NCBI GenBank assembly: GCA_030019475.1
Contig: JASEER010000001.1
Location: 3,606-67,605 of the forward strand
Length of the DNA stretch: 64,000 nt
Source of the DNA: Thermoanaerobacterales bacterium
GTDB lineage: Bacteria > Bacillota > Desulfotomaculia > Desulfotomaculales > JASEER01
Direction of reading: 5' to 3'
Part shown: positions 52,376-60,701 of the stretch, piece by piece
Layout of the letters: each line of letters opens with the position of its first letter
Position numbering within the stretch: position 1 is the stretch's first letter
Program-made: the position numbers and the translations under genes
Notes under the pieces: model-generated
What the model saw: only the letters and a program-made list of their open reading frames with translations
Databases searched by the model: none
Told to the model about the DNA's origin: nothing

Positions 52376-52477
52376 CTACATCCGGAACATCTTCTTGAGG
52401 GCGACATAATAGATGGCCAGGCCCAGCAGGCCGCCGACGCCCGCCAGGATCAGCAGGCCGGCGAGCAAGCTCTTCAT
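52376..52477 (-). CDS. Tiny membrane protein, 33 residues, ahead of gerA
   Basis: From ATG 52477, after GGGAGGTGAC, the product is MKSLLAGLLILAGVGGLLGL then AIYYVALKKMFRM: one helix with a basic end. The ribosome site is strong. It lies 55 bases upstream of gerA in the same direction. No family is recognised. Confidence 0.65.
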   Translation of the reverse strand: MKSLLAGLLILAGVGGLLGLAIYYVALKKMFRM

Positions 52478-52539
52478 AGCGCGTCACCTCCCGCCCGGAC
52501 CTGGTGTTATTCTGTACCACATGATTTCCATCCACTCCG

Positions 52540-52620
52540 GACGACCGACGCCCGACAACCAATGGATCAGGGATTCACGCAGTGAATCCCTTCGAGTCTG
52601 ACGCCCGACGCCCGACGACT
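52540..52620. repeat. Palindrome flanked by CGCCCGAC repeats
   Basis: A perfect inverted repeat GGGATTCAC-gca-GTGAATCCC at 52570-52590 is flanked on both sides by copies of GACGCCCGAC (52543 area and twice at 52600-52618). A related palindrome, ATTCGC-gga-GCGAATCCC, occurs at 63915. It looks like a small dispersed intergenic element just past the ktrB stop. No U tract follows, so it is not a standard terminator. Confidence 0.55.
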
Positions 52621-52623
52621 GAC

Positions 52624-53970
52624 CTAGCCGACCAGGATTTTCTCCTCCGGCATCCGCAACAGGCCCCGCCGCGCCTTTTCGGCCAGGGCGTAGGCGGCGG
52701 TCAGCGGACCGATGCGGCCCAGGAACATAGTGAGGATGATCAGGATACGGCCGGCCGGGGAGAGGTCGGGGGTTACCCCGAGGGAGAGGCCGACGGTGCC
52801 GAACGCGGAGACGGTTTCAAAAAACAGGGCGAGGAAGTTCTTCCCGGGCTCGGTGACGGTGAGCAGGAGGGTTACCGTTATGACCAGGGTCGCGGCCAAA
52901 ACGGCCAGGGTCAGGGCGCGGGTTACCTGGCGATGGGGAAGACGCCGCCCGAAGACCTCGGGGCTCTCTTTGCCCTGGAGGGAAGCGACCACCGAGAGGG
53001 CGATGGCGGCGAAGGTCGTAGTCTTGATGCCACCCCCGGTGGAAGCCGGCGAGGCGCCGATGAACATCAGGATGATAATGAGGAACTGGGTCGCCACGTT
53101 CAGGCTCGTGAGGTCGACGGTATTGAACCCGGCCGTCCTGGGGGTGACGGACTGAAAGAAGGCAGCCAGGATTTGGGCGCCCGGGGTAAGCGACGCCAGG
53201 GCATGGTCGTGCTCCAGGGCCAGGAAGAGCACGGTGCCGAGGGCAAGCAGCAGCACCGTGGTGACGAGTACGAGCTTGGCGTGGAGAATCAGGGCGGCGA
53301 AGCTTCGCCGTTGGTAGATGTTCAGGATTACCGGGAATCCCAGCCCGCCCAGGATGATAAGAGCGGCGACCGAGAGGCTGACCGTCGGGTCGGCCGCATA
53401 CGCGGTCAGGGAACGGAACTCTCCGAAGAGGTCAAACCCGGCGTTGTTGAAGGCCGATACGGCATGGAACAGGCCGAACCAGGCTCCTTTGGGGAAGCCG
53501 AATTCCAGTGTCCAGCGTAGACCCAGGATGACGGCGAAGGAGAGTTCGATGGCCAGGGTTAAGAGGATGATGTAGCGTGCCAGGCGGACTACTCCGGCCA
53601 TGTCATTGACGTTCAGGCTTTCGCGGATCAGGATGCGTTGCCGCAGGCCGATGCGATAGCCCAGGAGGATATAGAGCAAGGCGGCCATGGTCATTATTCC
53701 CAGCCCGCCGATCTGGATCAGGGAAAGGATGACCACCTGGCCGAAGGTGGACCAGTGCGTCGCCGTGTCGACGACCACCAGCCCGGTGACGCAAACGGCC
53801 GATGTCGCGGTGAAGAGGGCTGTCAGGTACGTCGTCTCTTCGCCTGGGCGGGTGGCCCAGGGCAGGGAAAGGAGCAGGCTCCCGGCAAAGATGGCCGAGG
53901 CGAATCCGAGGGCGACGATTTGGGGAGGGGTGAGCCGCTGGAAAAGACCTTTACGCAACCCTGCGGTCAA
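52624..53970 (-). CDS. ktrB: Potassium transporter KtrB/TrkH family
   Basis: A 448-residue four-repeat potassium channel-like transporter. The filter turns are SAVCVTGLVV, SAFNNAGFDL, SVTPRTAGFNTV and SAFGTVGLSLG, and the intramembrane loop region MFIGASPASTGGGIKTTTF is present. Length fits KtrB rather than the longer TrkH. No KtrA/TrkA regulator is adjacent. Ktr systems in Firmicutes are controlled by c-di-AMP through KtrA or riboswitches. TTG start at 53970. Confidence 0.93.
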   Translation of the reverse strand: MTAGLRKGLFQRLTPPQIVALGFASAIFAGSLLLSLPWATRPGEETTYLTALFTATSAVCVTGLVVVDTATHWSTFGQVVILSLIQIGGLGIMTMAALLYILLGYRIGLRQRILIRESLNVNDMAGVVRLARYIILLTLAIELSFAVILGLRWTLEFGFPKGAWFGLFHAVSAFNNAGFDLFGEFRSLTAYAADPTVSLSVAALIILGGLGFPVILNIYQRRSFAALILHAKLVLVTTVLLLALGTVLFLALEHDHALASLTPGAQILAAFFQSVTPRTAGFNTVDLTSLNVATQFLIIILMFIGASPASTGGGIKTTTFAAIALSVVASLQGKESPEVFGRRLPHRQVTRALTLAVLAATLVITVTLLLTVTEPGKNFLALFFETVSAFGTVGLSLGVTPDLSPAGRILIILTMFLGRIGPLTAAYALAEKARRGLLRMPEEKILVG

Positions 53971-54062
53971 GTTTGTGCCCCCCGGCGATGATGGTAAAGC
54001 GGTTACCGTTCATTCTTACTTAGAATGGGTTAGAGCGAGAGGCGATTATGCCCTGGCGGCGC

Positions 54063-54497
54063 CTAAAGGTAGATTACCGTGTCCCCCTCGACTTCCGGGT
54101 TCCCCACCAGATCAAGAGGCACCCGCTCCAGCCAGTCCGGGCCGTACTCGATCTCCATCTGCAGCACCCGGGCGCGGCCGTCCTCGGTGATGGCCCGCTT
54201 GTCGTCGTCCAGGGAACGCAAACTCGGGCGCGTTCCGGTAAAGTAACCGGCGGCGCCCTTAGGGTTCTTGCCGTACTTGCGGCAGAACCAGGAAAGTTCG
54301 ACGGGTGTGACCAATCCCCCGGCGCGTGCGACCTCGGCCAGGGGAGCCACCCAGCGGATGGTCCCCACCAGGATCTCCTTGCCTCCCTCGCTGTAAAGGT
54401 TATGGATCTGGGTCTTGATGACCTTTAATTCCTGTTCCAGGACGGCCAGGCGGTCCACAAGGCTTTTCAGGAGATCGAGGTCGACTTCAACCTTCAC
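54063..54497 (-). CDS. Hypothetical protein, N-terminal coiled coil
   Basis: A 144-residue protein starting at GTG 54497 after AAGAGGGGAG. The longer frame to 54905 is a shadow of another gene. It opens with MKVEVDLDLLKSLVDRLAVL, a heptad-like helix continuing to about residue 40, followed by a compact domain (VTPVELSWFCRKYGKNPKGAAGYF). I recognise no family. Basic residues in the middle could allow nucleic-acid binding, but this is speculation. Confidence 0.65.
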   Translation of the reverse strand: MKVEVDLDLLKSLVDRLAVLEQELKVIKTQIHNLYSEGGKEILVGTIRWVAPLAEVARAGGLVTPVELSWFCRKYGKNPKGAAGYFTGTRPSLRSLDDDKRAITEDGRARVLQMEIEYGPDWLERVPLDLVGNPEVEGDTVIYL

Positions 54498-54577
54498 CGG
54501 GTGCGCTCCCCTCTTACAGTGCAAAACCTTATTCCCTATCATAACGAATCGCCGGGTAAAGATCCACAGTTGAGGGA

Positions 54578-54603
54578 AGGAAACGGCCACCCAAAGGGTG
54601 GCC
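54578..54603 (-). terminator. Terminator after the 87-residue membrane gene
   Basis: GGCCACC-ctttg-GGTGGCC stem at 54585-54603, followed on the minus strand by GTTTCCTTCC. Confidence 0.55.
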
Positions 54604-54652
54604 GGTCGATAACCAACGCCAAGTCTCTCCCGCCGTTTTTTAGGATCCCCGT

Positions 54653-54916
54653 TCAGGAACGGGCGCCGCCGGCCACCGACGGCGGCCGGTGGGGATCCCA
54701 CTCCAGGTGGCACTTGTCGCACTCCAGCAGGGGGTGTTTCAGGTACCAGCCCAGGCAGAGGAGCCACCAGAGGGGGATGATCGTCATAAAAATGAAGTAA
54801 GCGATACCGATCAGTCCCAGGAAGACGGTCCCGCCGAAACCCCAGCCCAGGAACTTGCCGTACTGCCCGATCTTGACCACCTTTGTCGAGCCGCACTTCG
54901 GACACTCCAGGAGCAT
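54653..54916 (-). CDS. Zinc-ribbon membrane protein, 87 residues
   Basis: ATG at 54916 follows GAGAGGAGG. The N-terminus MLLECPKCGSTKVVKIGQYG and the C-terminal CDKCHLEWDP provide two CxxC knuckles that would join into one zinc ribbon. Between them are two hydrophobic helices (GFGGTVFLGLIGIAYFIFM and PLWWLLCLGWYL). Both ends would lie on the same side of the membrane. Function unknown. Confidence 0.75.
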   Translation of the reverse strand: MLLECPKCGSTKVVKIGQYGKFLGWGFGGTVFLGLIGIAYFIFMTIIPLWWLLCLGWYLKHPLLECDKCHLEWDPHRPPSVAGGARS

Positions 54917-55036
54917 TGCCTAACCTCCTCTCTCTGTTCCCCGCGAAGAATTAGGACAGGCGTATCGCCTTTCATTATACCATTGTTGCGCCGTTGTTGC
55001 CGGGGCAACTTCATCCGCCGGCACCGGGAAAAACCC

Positions 55037-55066
55037 TTGACATGGACGGTCTCGTTCTGGTATCAT
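55037..55066 (+). promoter_or_regulatory. Promoter of aroF-pheA leader
   Basis: A perfect TTGACA at 55037 and TATCAT at 55061 with an 18-base spacer. It starts a leader of about 510 bases. Confidence 0.75.
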
Positions 55067-55072
55067 TTTTCT

Positions 55073-55441
55073 AATTTCAAAAAGGTAAAGACCGTGAAGG
55101 GGAAAAGTAGGCCCGCCCCAGCCTCACAGGGAGGGTGCGTCACCGACTGCGAGCGCGTCCAGGCATGACCGGCTGAAGTTCTCCCCGGAGTTGCCGGCTG
55201 AAAGAGAAGCCAGAGGCCGGAAGTCGGAGAGCAGAATGCTCTGATTCTTTCCACCTCTTTCGATAATGATCTCTTGCTTCTGACTTCTTTTGAGTAGGTC
55301 GCGCCGGAATCTCCCGCCGTTACCCGGGAGGGGGTATCGGATTCGTCCCGTACCTTGCCGAAGCGGGTCTTACGACCAACCAGGGTGGTACCGCGGAGGG
55401 CGCAATGCCTTTCGTCCCTTAGGACGGAAGGCTTTTTGTTT
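55073..55441 (+). promoter_or_regulatory. Full-length T-box leader, first of two
   Basis: The conserved T-box AGGGTGGTACCGCGG is at 55382-55396. It is followed by the terminator CCTTTCGTCC-ctta-GGACGGAAGG with TTTTTG (55407-55440). The T-box can pair with the 5 prime arm to form the antiterminator. About 300 bases upstream supply stems I-III, including AGGGAGGGTG near 55130 and the stem CCGGCTGAAGTTCTCC. A TTC there is a possible phenylalanine specifier, but the specifier loop is not certain. Confidence 0.85.
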
Positions 55442-55556
55442 GAGGGGACGGTTTCCCGTATCCTGTTGAGAGGGCCTTTTACGGCCAATTTGGGTGGTAC
55501 CGCGGAAGCTTAAAGCCCGGCTTTCGTCCCAGGCGACGGAAAGCCGGGCCTTTTTA
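55442..55556 (+). promoter_or_regulatory. Second, truncated T-box unit
   Basis: A second T-box TGGGTGGTACCGCGG at 55491-55505 is followed by a strong terminator GCCCGGCTTTCGTC/GACGGAAAGCCGGGC with TTTTT (55515-55555). Only about 50 bases separate it from the first terminator, too short for stem I with a specifier codon. It therefore keeps only a stem III-like region plus the antiterminator/terminator. Confidence 0.8.
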
Positions 55557-55585
55557 TTCCTTAATCACAGAGGAGGGGATGCTTC

Positions 55586-56452
55586 ATGCAGGTGATCACT
55601 TCCGGGGCCGCCGCTGCGGCGGCGCCCATCACCCCCGGTCCATACCCGCTGACCGGGCGGGGGGACCGGCCGGCGTCCGTCGTCCGCGTGGGGGCGCAGG
55701 TGGCTTTCGGTGAGCGCCGGGTGGTGGTTATCGCCGGGCCCTGTGCCGTCGAAGACCCGGTGCAAATGCGGGATGCGGCGCGGGCCGCGGCCGAGGCGGG
55801 AGCGATGATGCTCCGCGGGGGCGCCTACAAGCCGCGCACGTCGCCCTACAGTTTCCAGGGGCTGGAGCGGCGGGGGTATGAACTCCTGGCCGAAGCGGGG
55901 CGGGAGGCCGGGCTGCCTACGGTCAGCGAGGTCGTGGACGAGGAAAGCCTGGCCCTGGCCCTCGAATACGTGGATATGCTTCAGATCGGTTCCCGGAACA
56001 TGCAGAACTTCCGCCTTCTGCGCGCCGTCGGGCGGGCCGGAAAACCCGTGCTCTTGAAACGCGGCCTGGCGGCGACGGTTAAGGAGTGGCTGATGGCCGC
56101 CGAGTACATCCTCGCCGAGGGCAACGACCAGGTGGTGCTCTGCGAGCGGGGTATCAGGACCTTCGAGACCGCCACACGGAACACCCTGGACCTCTCCGCG
56201 GTGGCTCTCGTGAAGCGCCTCAGCCACCTGCCGGTGATCGCCGACCCGAGCCACGCCACGGGCAACCCGGACCTGATAGCCCCGATGTCCTGCGCGGCCG
56301 TCGCCGCCGGCGCCGACGGCCTGATCGTGGAGATGCACCCGCGGCCGGAGAAGGCGCTCTGCGACGGAAAACAGTCCCTGACGCCCGAGGCGTTGGCGGA
56401 CATGGTGCGCCAGGTGCGCGCCGTATGCCCCGCCGTGGGGCGCGAGCTGTGA
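55586..56452 (+). CDS. aroF: 3-deoxy-7-phosphoheptulonate synthase, type I-beta
   Basis: A 288-residue DAHP synthase: AGPCAVED, MLRGGAYKPRTSPYSFQGL, DMLQIGSRNMQNF, LLKRGLAAT, LCERGIRTFE, DPSHATGNPD and EMHPRPEKALCDGKQSL. It makes DAHP from PEP and erythrose 4-phosphate, the first step to aromatic amino acids. The N-terminal 35 residues are a short Ala/Pro-rich segment rather than the complete ferredoxin-like regulatory domain of Thermotoga-type enzymes, so direct feedback control may be reduced. It lies behind a tandem T-box. ATG after GAGGAGGGG. Followed by pheA. Confidence 0.94.
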   Translation: MQVITSGAAAAAAPITPGPYPLTGRGDRPASVVRVGAQVAFGERRVVVIAGPCAVEDPVQMRDAARAAAEAGAMMLRGGAYKPRTSPYSFQGLERRGYELLAEAGREAGLPTVSEVVDEESLALALEYVDMLQIGSRNMQNFRLLRAVGRAGKPVLLKRGLAATVKEWLMAAEYILAEGNDQVVLCERGIRTFETATRNTLDLSAVALVKRLSHLPVIADPSHATGNPDLIAPMSCAAVAAGADGLIVEMHPRPEKALCDGKQSLTPEALADMVRQVRAVCPAVGREL

Positions 56453-56469
56453 GAGGGGGGGATCGCCTG

Positions 56470-57636
56470 ATGACAGATCAGCCGCCCGTCCGGATCGGGT
56501 ACTTGGGTCCGGAGGGAACCTTTTCCGAGGAGGCGGCCCGCGGGCGCGCGCGCGCCTGGCCGGCCGCCGAACTGGTGCCGCTGCCGTCCCTGGAGGACGT
56601 TATCCGCGCCCTGCGCGCGGGCGACCTTGACGAGGCGGTGTTGCCGGCCGAGAACGCCGGGGAGGGAGCGGTGACCGCCACCCTGGATCTCCTGGTTTAC
56701 GAGACCGACGACCTGGGCATTCAGGCGGAGATGGTGCTCCCCGTCCGCCACTCCCTGGCCGCCCGCCCCGGGGTGCGGCTCGAGCAGGTCACCCGCGTAT
56801 TGTCGCACCCCCAGGCCCTGGGTCAATGCCGCGGCTGGCTTGCCCGTCACCTTCCGGGCGCCGTGCTGGAGGAGACGGCGAGCACGGCCCAGGCCGCGGC
56901 CCGGGTGGCGCGCTCCGGAGAAGCCTTGGCGGCCGTGGCCGCCCCCCGCGCCGCGGCGCTGCACGGCCTGACCGTCCTGGCCGGCGACATCGCCGACCTC
57001 TCCCGCAATGCCACCCGTTTCCTTGTCCTCGCGCGGGGGCCGGGAGCCGGCGGCGGCCGCAAGACCTCACTGGTGACCGCCCTTGCCGACCGCCCCGGCG
57101 CGCTCTACGACCTTCTCGGTGAGTTCGCCCGGCGGGGGATAAACCTCTCGCGCATCGAATCCCGTCCGGCCCGCACGCGCCTGGGGGAATACCTTTTCTT
57201 GATCGATATCGAGGGGAGCCCGGAGGCGCGGGCCCTGGCCCAGGCGCTGGACGGCGCACGGGCCCTTTGCACCAGCCTGCGCGTCCTCGGTTCATACGAT
57301 GTGTTTGAGCGGGGTTCATCACCGGACGCGGCCGTACCGAGCATCCCCGCCTTGCGGGAATCCATCGATGCTCTTGACGGCCGGCTGGTTGAGCTTCTGG
57401 CACGCCGGACGGCCCTCGCGCGGGAAATCGGGCGGCTCAAGCGGGGACCCGTGCGCGACCCGCGCCGGGAACGGGAGGTCATTGCCCGGGTACGCCGCCT
57501 GGCCGCCGGGTACGGCCTGGACCCCGAGACGACGGAGGGTGTCTTTCGCCTCATCCTGACCCACTCGGTCATGGTACAGACCGCACAGCGGGGCATATTC
57601 CTCCAGGCCTGTCCCAATCCGCCAGGAGCCCCATAA
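56470..57636 (+). CDS. pheA: Prephenate dehydratase-ACT-chorismate mutase fusion
   Basis: A 388-residue protein starting at ATG 56470 after GAGGGGGGGATCGCC. The prephenate dehydratase domain (about 5-185) starts RIGYLGPEGTFSEEAA and has the catalytic NATRFLVLAR. An ACT domain (about 195-275) carries the LSRIESRPARTRLGEYLFLID phenylalanine site. The last 90 residues (RESIDALDGRLVELLARRTALAREIGRLK) match an AroQ chorismate mutase. E. coli PheA has the mutase at the N-terminus, so the order here is reversed. It converts chorismate to phenylpyruvate and should be feedback-inhibited by phenylalanine. Confidence 0.93.
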   Translation: MTDQPPVRIGYLGPEGTFSEEAARGRARAWPAAELVPLPSLEDVIRALRAGDLDEAVLPAENAGEGAVTATLDLLVYETDDLGIQAEMVLPVRHSLAARPGVRLEQVTRVLSHPQALGQCRGWLARHLPGAVLEETASTAQAAARVARSGEALAAVAAPRAAALHGLTVLAGDIADLSRNATRFLVLARGPGAGGGRKTSLVTALADRPGALYDLLGEFARRGINLSRIESRPARTRLGEYLFLIDIEGSPEARALAQALDGARALCTSLRVLGSYDVFERGSSPDAAVPSIPALRESIDALDGRLVELLARRTALAREIGRLKRGPVRDPRREREVIARVRRLAAGYGLDPETTEGVFRLILTHSVMVQTAQRGIFLQACPNPPGAP

Positions 57637-57706
57637 CTTACAGGTTTCAAGGCTCATCTCCCCCGTGCTACGCTGTAGACAGCCAGACCAAGGGAGGAGG
57701 AGAGCT

Positions 57707-58519
57707 TTGAAGAACAAGAGGTTTTTGCGCGTTACACTGGCCTTGACGCTGGCACTTCTTCTGGCCGTATCGGTTGTTGCGCCGGCCTTGGCCGCGACGG
57801 ACGGCCGGGAGGCGAACAGCCTCACCGTCTATTACGTGAAGAAGGCCGCAAACGAGGTCTATCTTGTTCGTGAGACCCATCCCACGAACCACCGCATCCT
57901 GGGCTGGTTCGCCTTGGACGAGGTTATCCATGGCAAGGCCCGGACCCCGGGCGTTTTGCATCCGTTCAACCCCGACACCTGGGTGAAGAGCATCGTCACC
58001 GTCCAGGGGCGCACCACCGTGGACTTTACGGCGAAGATTCTCCGCGATGATGTTCCCTGGTCAGTTCGTCAACTGGCCGTGCAGGCGTTGGTCAACACCC
58101 TGACCGAGTTCCCCGAGACCAAACAGGTCCGCTTTACCGTCAACGGTGTGCAGTACCCCTGGCTGTACCAGTACCGCACGCGGGACCTCTCGCAGGTCCG
58201 GGGCGGGGAGCAGGGGCCGGTGGAGCCGTCCATTTCCGTCAACGTTCACGACTGGCAGTGGATCGGCTCGCCGCTCGCGGTCCGCGGAAAGACCGGGAAC
58301 TTCAGCGGCCTGGTGCTGGTCGAGCTGAAGGACTACGACGGTGACCTTGTTGCCCGCGGATGGGCGTGGGTCGGCGAGGGAGCCAACGGCTTCAGTACCT
58401 GCCTGACCTACGAGACGCCTCAGGACTGGGTCGGGAGCCTCACGGTGACCACCTGGAACGCCGGCGACTGGAGCAAGGGTCCGGGCCTCGAAGTGCCGGT
58501 TCTTTTCAGCCGCCCGTGA
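57707..58519 (+). CDS. GerMN and Gmad2 domain secreted protein
   Basis: A 270-residue protein starting at TTG 57707 after GGAGGAGAG. It has a signal peptide (1-30), a GerMN domain (about 35-140: LTVYYVKKAANEVYLVRETH, ALDEVIHGKARTPG, TVDFTAKIL), then an immunoglobulin-like Gmad2 domain (about 165-268: NVHDWQWIGSPLAVRGKTGNFSG and AWVGEGANGFSTCLTY). The pair is found in spore germination or sporulation-related cell-surface proteins. No lipobox is seen. Its stop overlaps the end of the convergent gntR gene by 14 bases. Confidence 0.85.
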   Translation: MKNKRFLRVTLALTLALLLAVSVVAPALAATDGREANSLTVYYVKKAANEVYLVRETHPTNHRILGWFALDEVIHGKARTPGVLHPFNPDTWVKSIVTVQGRTTVDFTAKILRDDVPWSVRQLAVQALVNTLTEFPETKQVRFTVNGVQYPWLYQYRTRDLSQVRGGEQGPVEPSISVNVHDWQWIGSPLAVRGKTGNFSGLVLVELKDYDGDLVARGWAWVGEGANGFSTCLTYETPQDWVGSLTVTTWNAGDWSKGPGLEVPVLFSRP

Positions 58520-59249
58520 GCAAGCATCGTTTTCCGCTTTTCCAATTTAACTTAATGATGGCCTTTTCGACCTTGTCCAGGTGGTCGTACATCGCTTGGC
58601 GTGCCTGTTCCATGTTCCCCTGGCGGATCTCCTCGAAAAGCGCCCGGTGCTCGCGCAACAGGCGCTGCGGGGTACCCGGCGTCAGGTAGAACTGCCGGCG
58701 CGCCGCGTACAGCATCTGGCGCATCGTTCCGGCGATGGTGTTCATCAGCCGCACCAGGAGCGGGTTCTGCGTCGCCACGGCGACGGCGTAATGGAAGCGC
58801 CAGTCGGCATCCTCGCCCAGGTCACCGCTGACGATGTCCCGCTCCATCTGGACCAGGGCCTGTTCCATTTGGTCCAGGTCCTGCTGCCCGTGCCGCAGGG
58901 CGGCCAGCCCGGCCGAGGCCACCTCGAGTACCTTGCGCAGTTCCAGCAGTTCACGGATCATGTCGCGCTCGGTCATCAGCACCAGGCCGATCGTCTCGAT
59001 CAGGGACCCCAGGTCGCACTTTCGGACGAAGGCCCCCTCCCCCTGCCGCACCTCGATAATACCCATCGCCTCCAGGGCGCGAAAGGCCTCTCGCACGGCG
59101 GCCCGGCCGACCTCCAGCCTGTTGGCCATCTCCCGCTCGGAGATCAGGCGGTCTCCCGGGTTCAGTGTCCCCATGGCGATCATGTGCTTGATCTGTTCGA
59201 TGATCTCTTCGTAAGTCTTGCGACGGCGAATCGGCTTGAATTCCGGCAC
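58506..59249 (-). CDS. GntR-family regulator, FadR/FCD subfamily
   Basis: A 247-residue regulator. GTG 59249 after GGGGGAGTGCAAC is chosen, and upstream codons are not FCD-like. The winged helix (LNPGDRLISEREMANRLEVGRAAVREAFRALEAMGIIEVRQGEGAFV) is followed by an all-helical FCD domain (LLELRKVLEVASAGLAA, FHYAVAVATQNPLL, LREHRALFEEIRQGNMEQAR). It is downstream of, and co-directional with, the hydroxyacid dehydrogenase, whose promoter region carries a consensus FadR-subfamily site. Ligand likely a small carboxylic acid, by inference. Confidence 0.92.
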   Translation of the reverse strand: MPEFKPIRRRKTYEEIIEQIKHMIAMGTLNPGDRLISEREMANRLEVGRAAVREAFRALEAMGIIEVRQGEGAFVRKCDLGSLIETIGLVLMTERDMIRELLELRKVLEVASAGLAALRHGQQDLDQMEQALVQMERDIVSGDLGEDADWRFHYAVAVATQNPLLVRLMNTIAGTMRQMLYAARRQFYLTPGTPQRLLREHRALFEEIRQGNMEQARQAMYDHLDKVEKAIIKLNWKSGKRCLLTGG

Positions 59250-59402
59250 GTTGCACTCCCCCTGGTCCAATGATTCGGGCGGCCCAAGGCGGACCGGGAC
59301 TGCTACCAGGATGGTCCGGATTACGGTCAAGACAGCGGCCGTATAGCCCTTTCATCTTTTGAAATGTCCAGCGCGTAAAATAGAGGAAGAGAATCGGATT
59401 GT

Positions 59403-60425
59403 TCAGTCGCCGCGGTAGAGGACCCGGGGACCGACCTCCGCCAGGTTTCGGCATCCGGTCAGGATCATGGCCTGTTTCAGTTCGGCGGTCATTTTTTCGA
59501 GGATCAAGCGCACGCCGTCGGCCCCGCCCCCGAAGGCGCCGATAACCAGCGGGCGGCCGACGAGCACCGCGCGGGCGCCGAGAGCGAGGAGCTTCAAGGC
59601 GTCCACTCCGGATCGCACGCCCCCGTCCGCCAGGACGGTAATGCGGTCGCCGACGGCGCGGACGATTTGCGGGAGGACGTCGGCCGCTCCGGGGGTATGG
59701 TCCAGGATGCGGCCTCCGTGGTTGGAGATCACGATGGCGGCCGCCCCGGCCTCCACGGCCAGTTCCGCCTCGTCGACCGTCATCACACCTTTAAGAATGA
59801 ACGGCAAGCGGGTGGCGGCGATAACCTCGCCCAGCTCCCCAAGGGTCTTCGGACCGACGGGCTGGCCCTTGAGGGCCATAGTGACCAAGCCGGCGCCGTC
59901 GATGTCGACCCCCGCCGCCCGTGCACCGGCCTCTTCGGCGCGGGCCAACCGTTGGCGGATCGCCTCCTGCGCCCGGGGCTTGATGATCGGCACCCCCCGC
60001 CCGTCCTCGGCGGCGACGGCCTCCAGACCGGAGTCGTACATCGCTGGGTCGGCGCCGTCCCCCGTAAAGCCGAGGGATCCGGCCATCCGGCTGCCGGTCA
60101 CGATCGCCCCGATAAACTCCCGCTCGGTCAGGGCCCCGCCCATGTTATACGGGGTGCCGGTGATCGGGGCGGCCAGGATGGGAGTTGCCAGCTCCTCCCC
60201 GAAGAGGGTGAGGCGGGTATCAGGATCGACCGCATCGTGGATGGTTCGCATGTTAAGGTGCAGACGCGCCAGGGCTTCAAGGTTGGCCTTGAAGCCGGCC
60301 CCTGTGCCGACACCCCCCATTCCCGGCACCTCGCCGGCGCAGACCCGCCCGTCACAGACGGGGCAGACCCGGCAGTAGCCCTGCATCCTCTCCCTGGCAA
60401 CCTTGCGCATTGCCTCCAGGTCCAT
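59403..60425 (-). CDS. FMN-dependent alpha-hydroxy-acid dehydrogenase
   Basis: A 340-residue TIM-barrel flavoenzyme of the lactate/glycolate oxidase family. LATPILAAPITGT (FMN contact), FILKGVMTVDEAELAVEAGA (Lys), ISNHGGR with the catalytic His, and LADGGVRSGVDALKLLALGARAVLVGRP are clear. It has an unusual N-terminal cysteine cluster CRVCPVCDGRVC (residues about 18-29) that could bind a metal or Fe-S centre. In anaerobes such proteins are dehydrogenases rather than oxidases. It is first in an operon with gntR. Confidence 0.9.
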   Translation of the reverse strand: MDLEAMRKVARERMQGYCRVCPVCDGRVCAGEVPGMGGVGTGAGFKANLEALARLHLNMRTIHDAVDPDTRLTLFGEELATPILAAPITGTPYNMGGALTEREFIGAIVTGSRMAGSLGFTGDGADPAMYDSGLEAVAAEDGRGVPIIKPRAQEAIRQRLARAEEAGARAAGVDIDGAGLVTMALKGQPVGPKTLGELGEVIAATRLPFILKGVMTVDEAELAVEAGAAAIVISNHGGRILDHTPGAADVLPQIVRAVGDRITVLADGGVRSGVDALKLLALGARAVLVGRPLVIGAFGGGADGVRLILEKMTAELKQAMILTGCRNLAEVGPRVLYRGD

Positions 60426-60508
60426 GCTCCAAATAGTCCTCCTTCGTGGCGTTTGAGGCGGGACCTTGACGAAGTTTCAACCTCCTTTCCGGCTTGTTTG
60501 TCCCGCCG

Positions 60509-60529
60509 GTGGTCTGACCAGTAGACCAC
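60509..60529 (-). promoter_or_regulatory. GntR (FadR-subfamily) operator
   Basis: TGGTCTGACCA at 60510-60520 fits the FadR-subfamily consensus TNGTNNNACNA exactly. It is nested in a larger perfect inverted repeat GTGGTCT-N7-AGACCAC (60509-60529). It lies about 85 bases upstream of the dehydrogenase start and next to a TATAC -10-like box (60530-60536 on the minus strand), so repressor binding would block this promoter. Confidence 0.75.
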
Positions 60530-60701
60530 TGTATAAGACACACTATTCAATCAATTCTGGCAATATCCTTCAGGGTAAGAAAAAAGGGAAGAAGAATTTT
60601 GTATTTTTTTCGGGGAAACCTGAGCCGCGGAAGCGGGGTGGCGGGTGGACCCGGCTGAAGACCGAAGAGCAGTGACAGACTGGAGGCTCGGCCGGGGTGT
60701 C

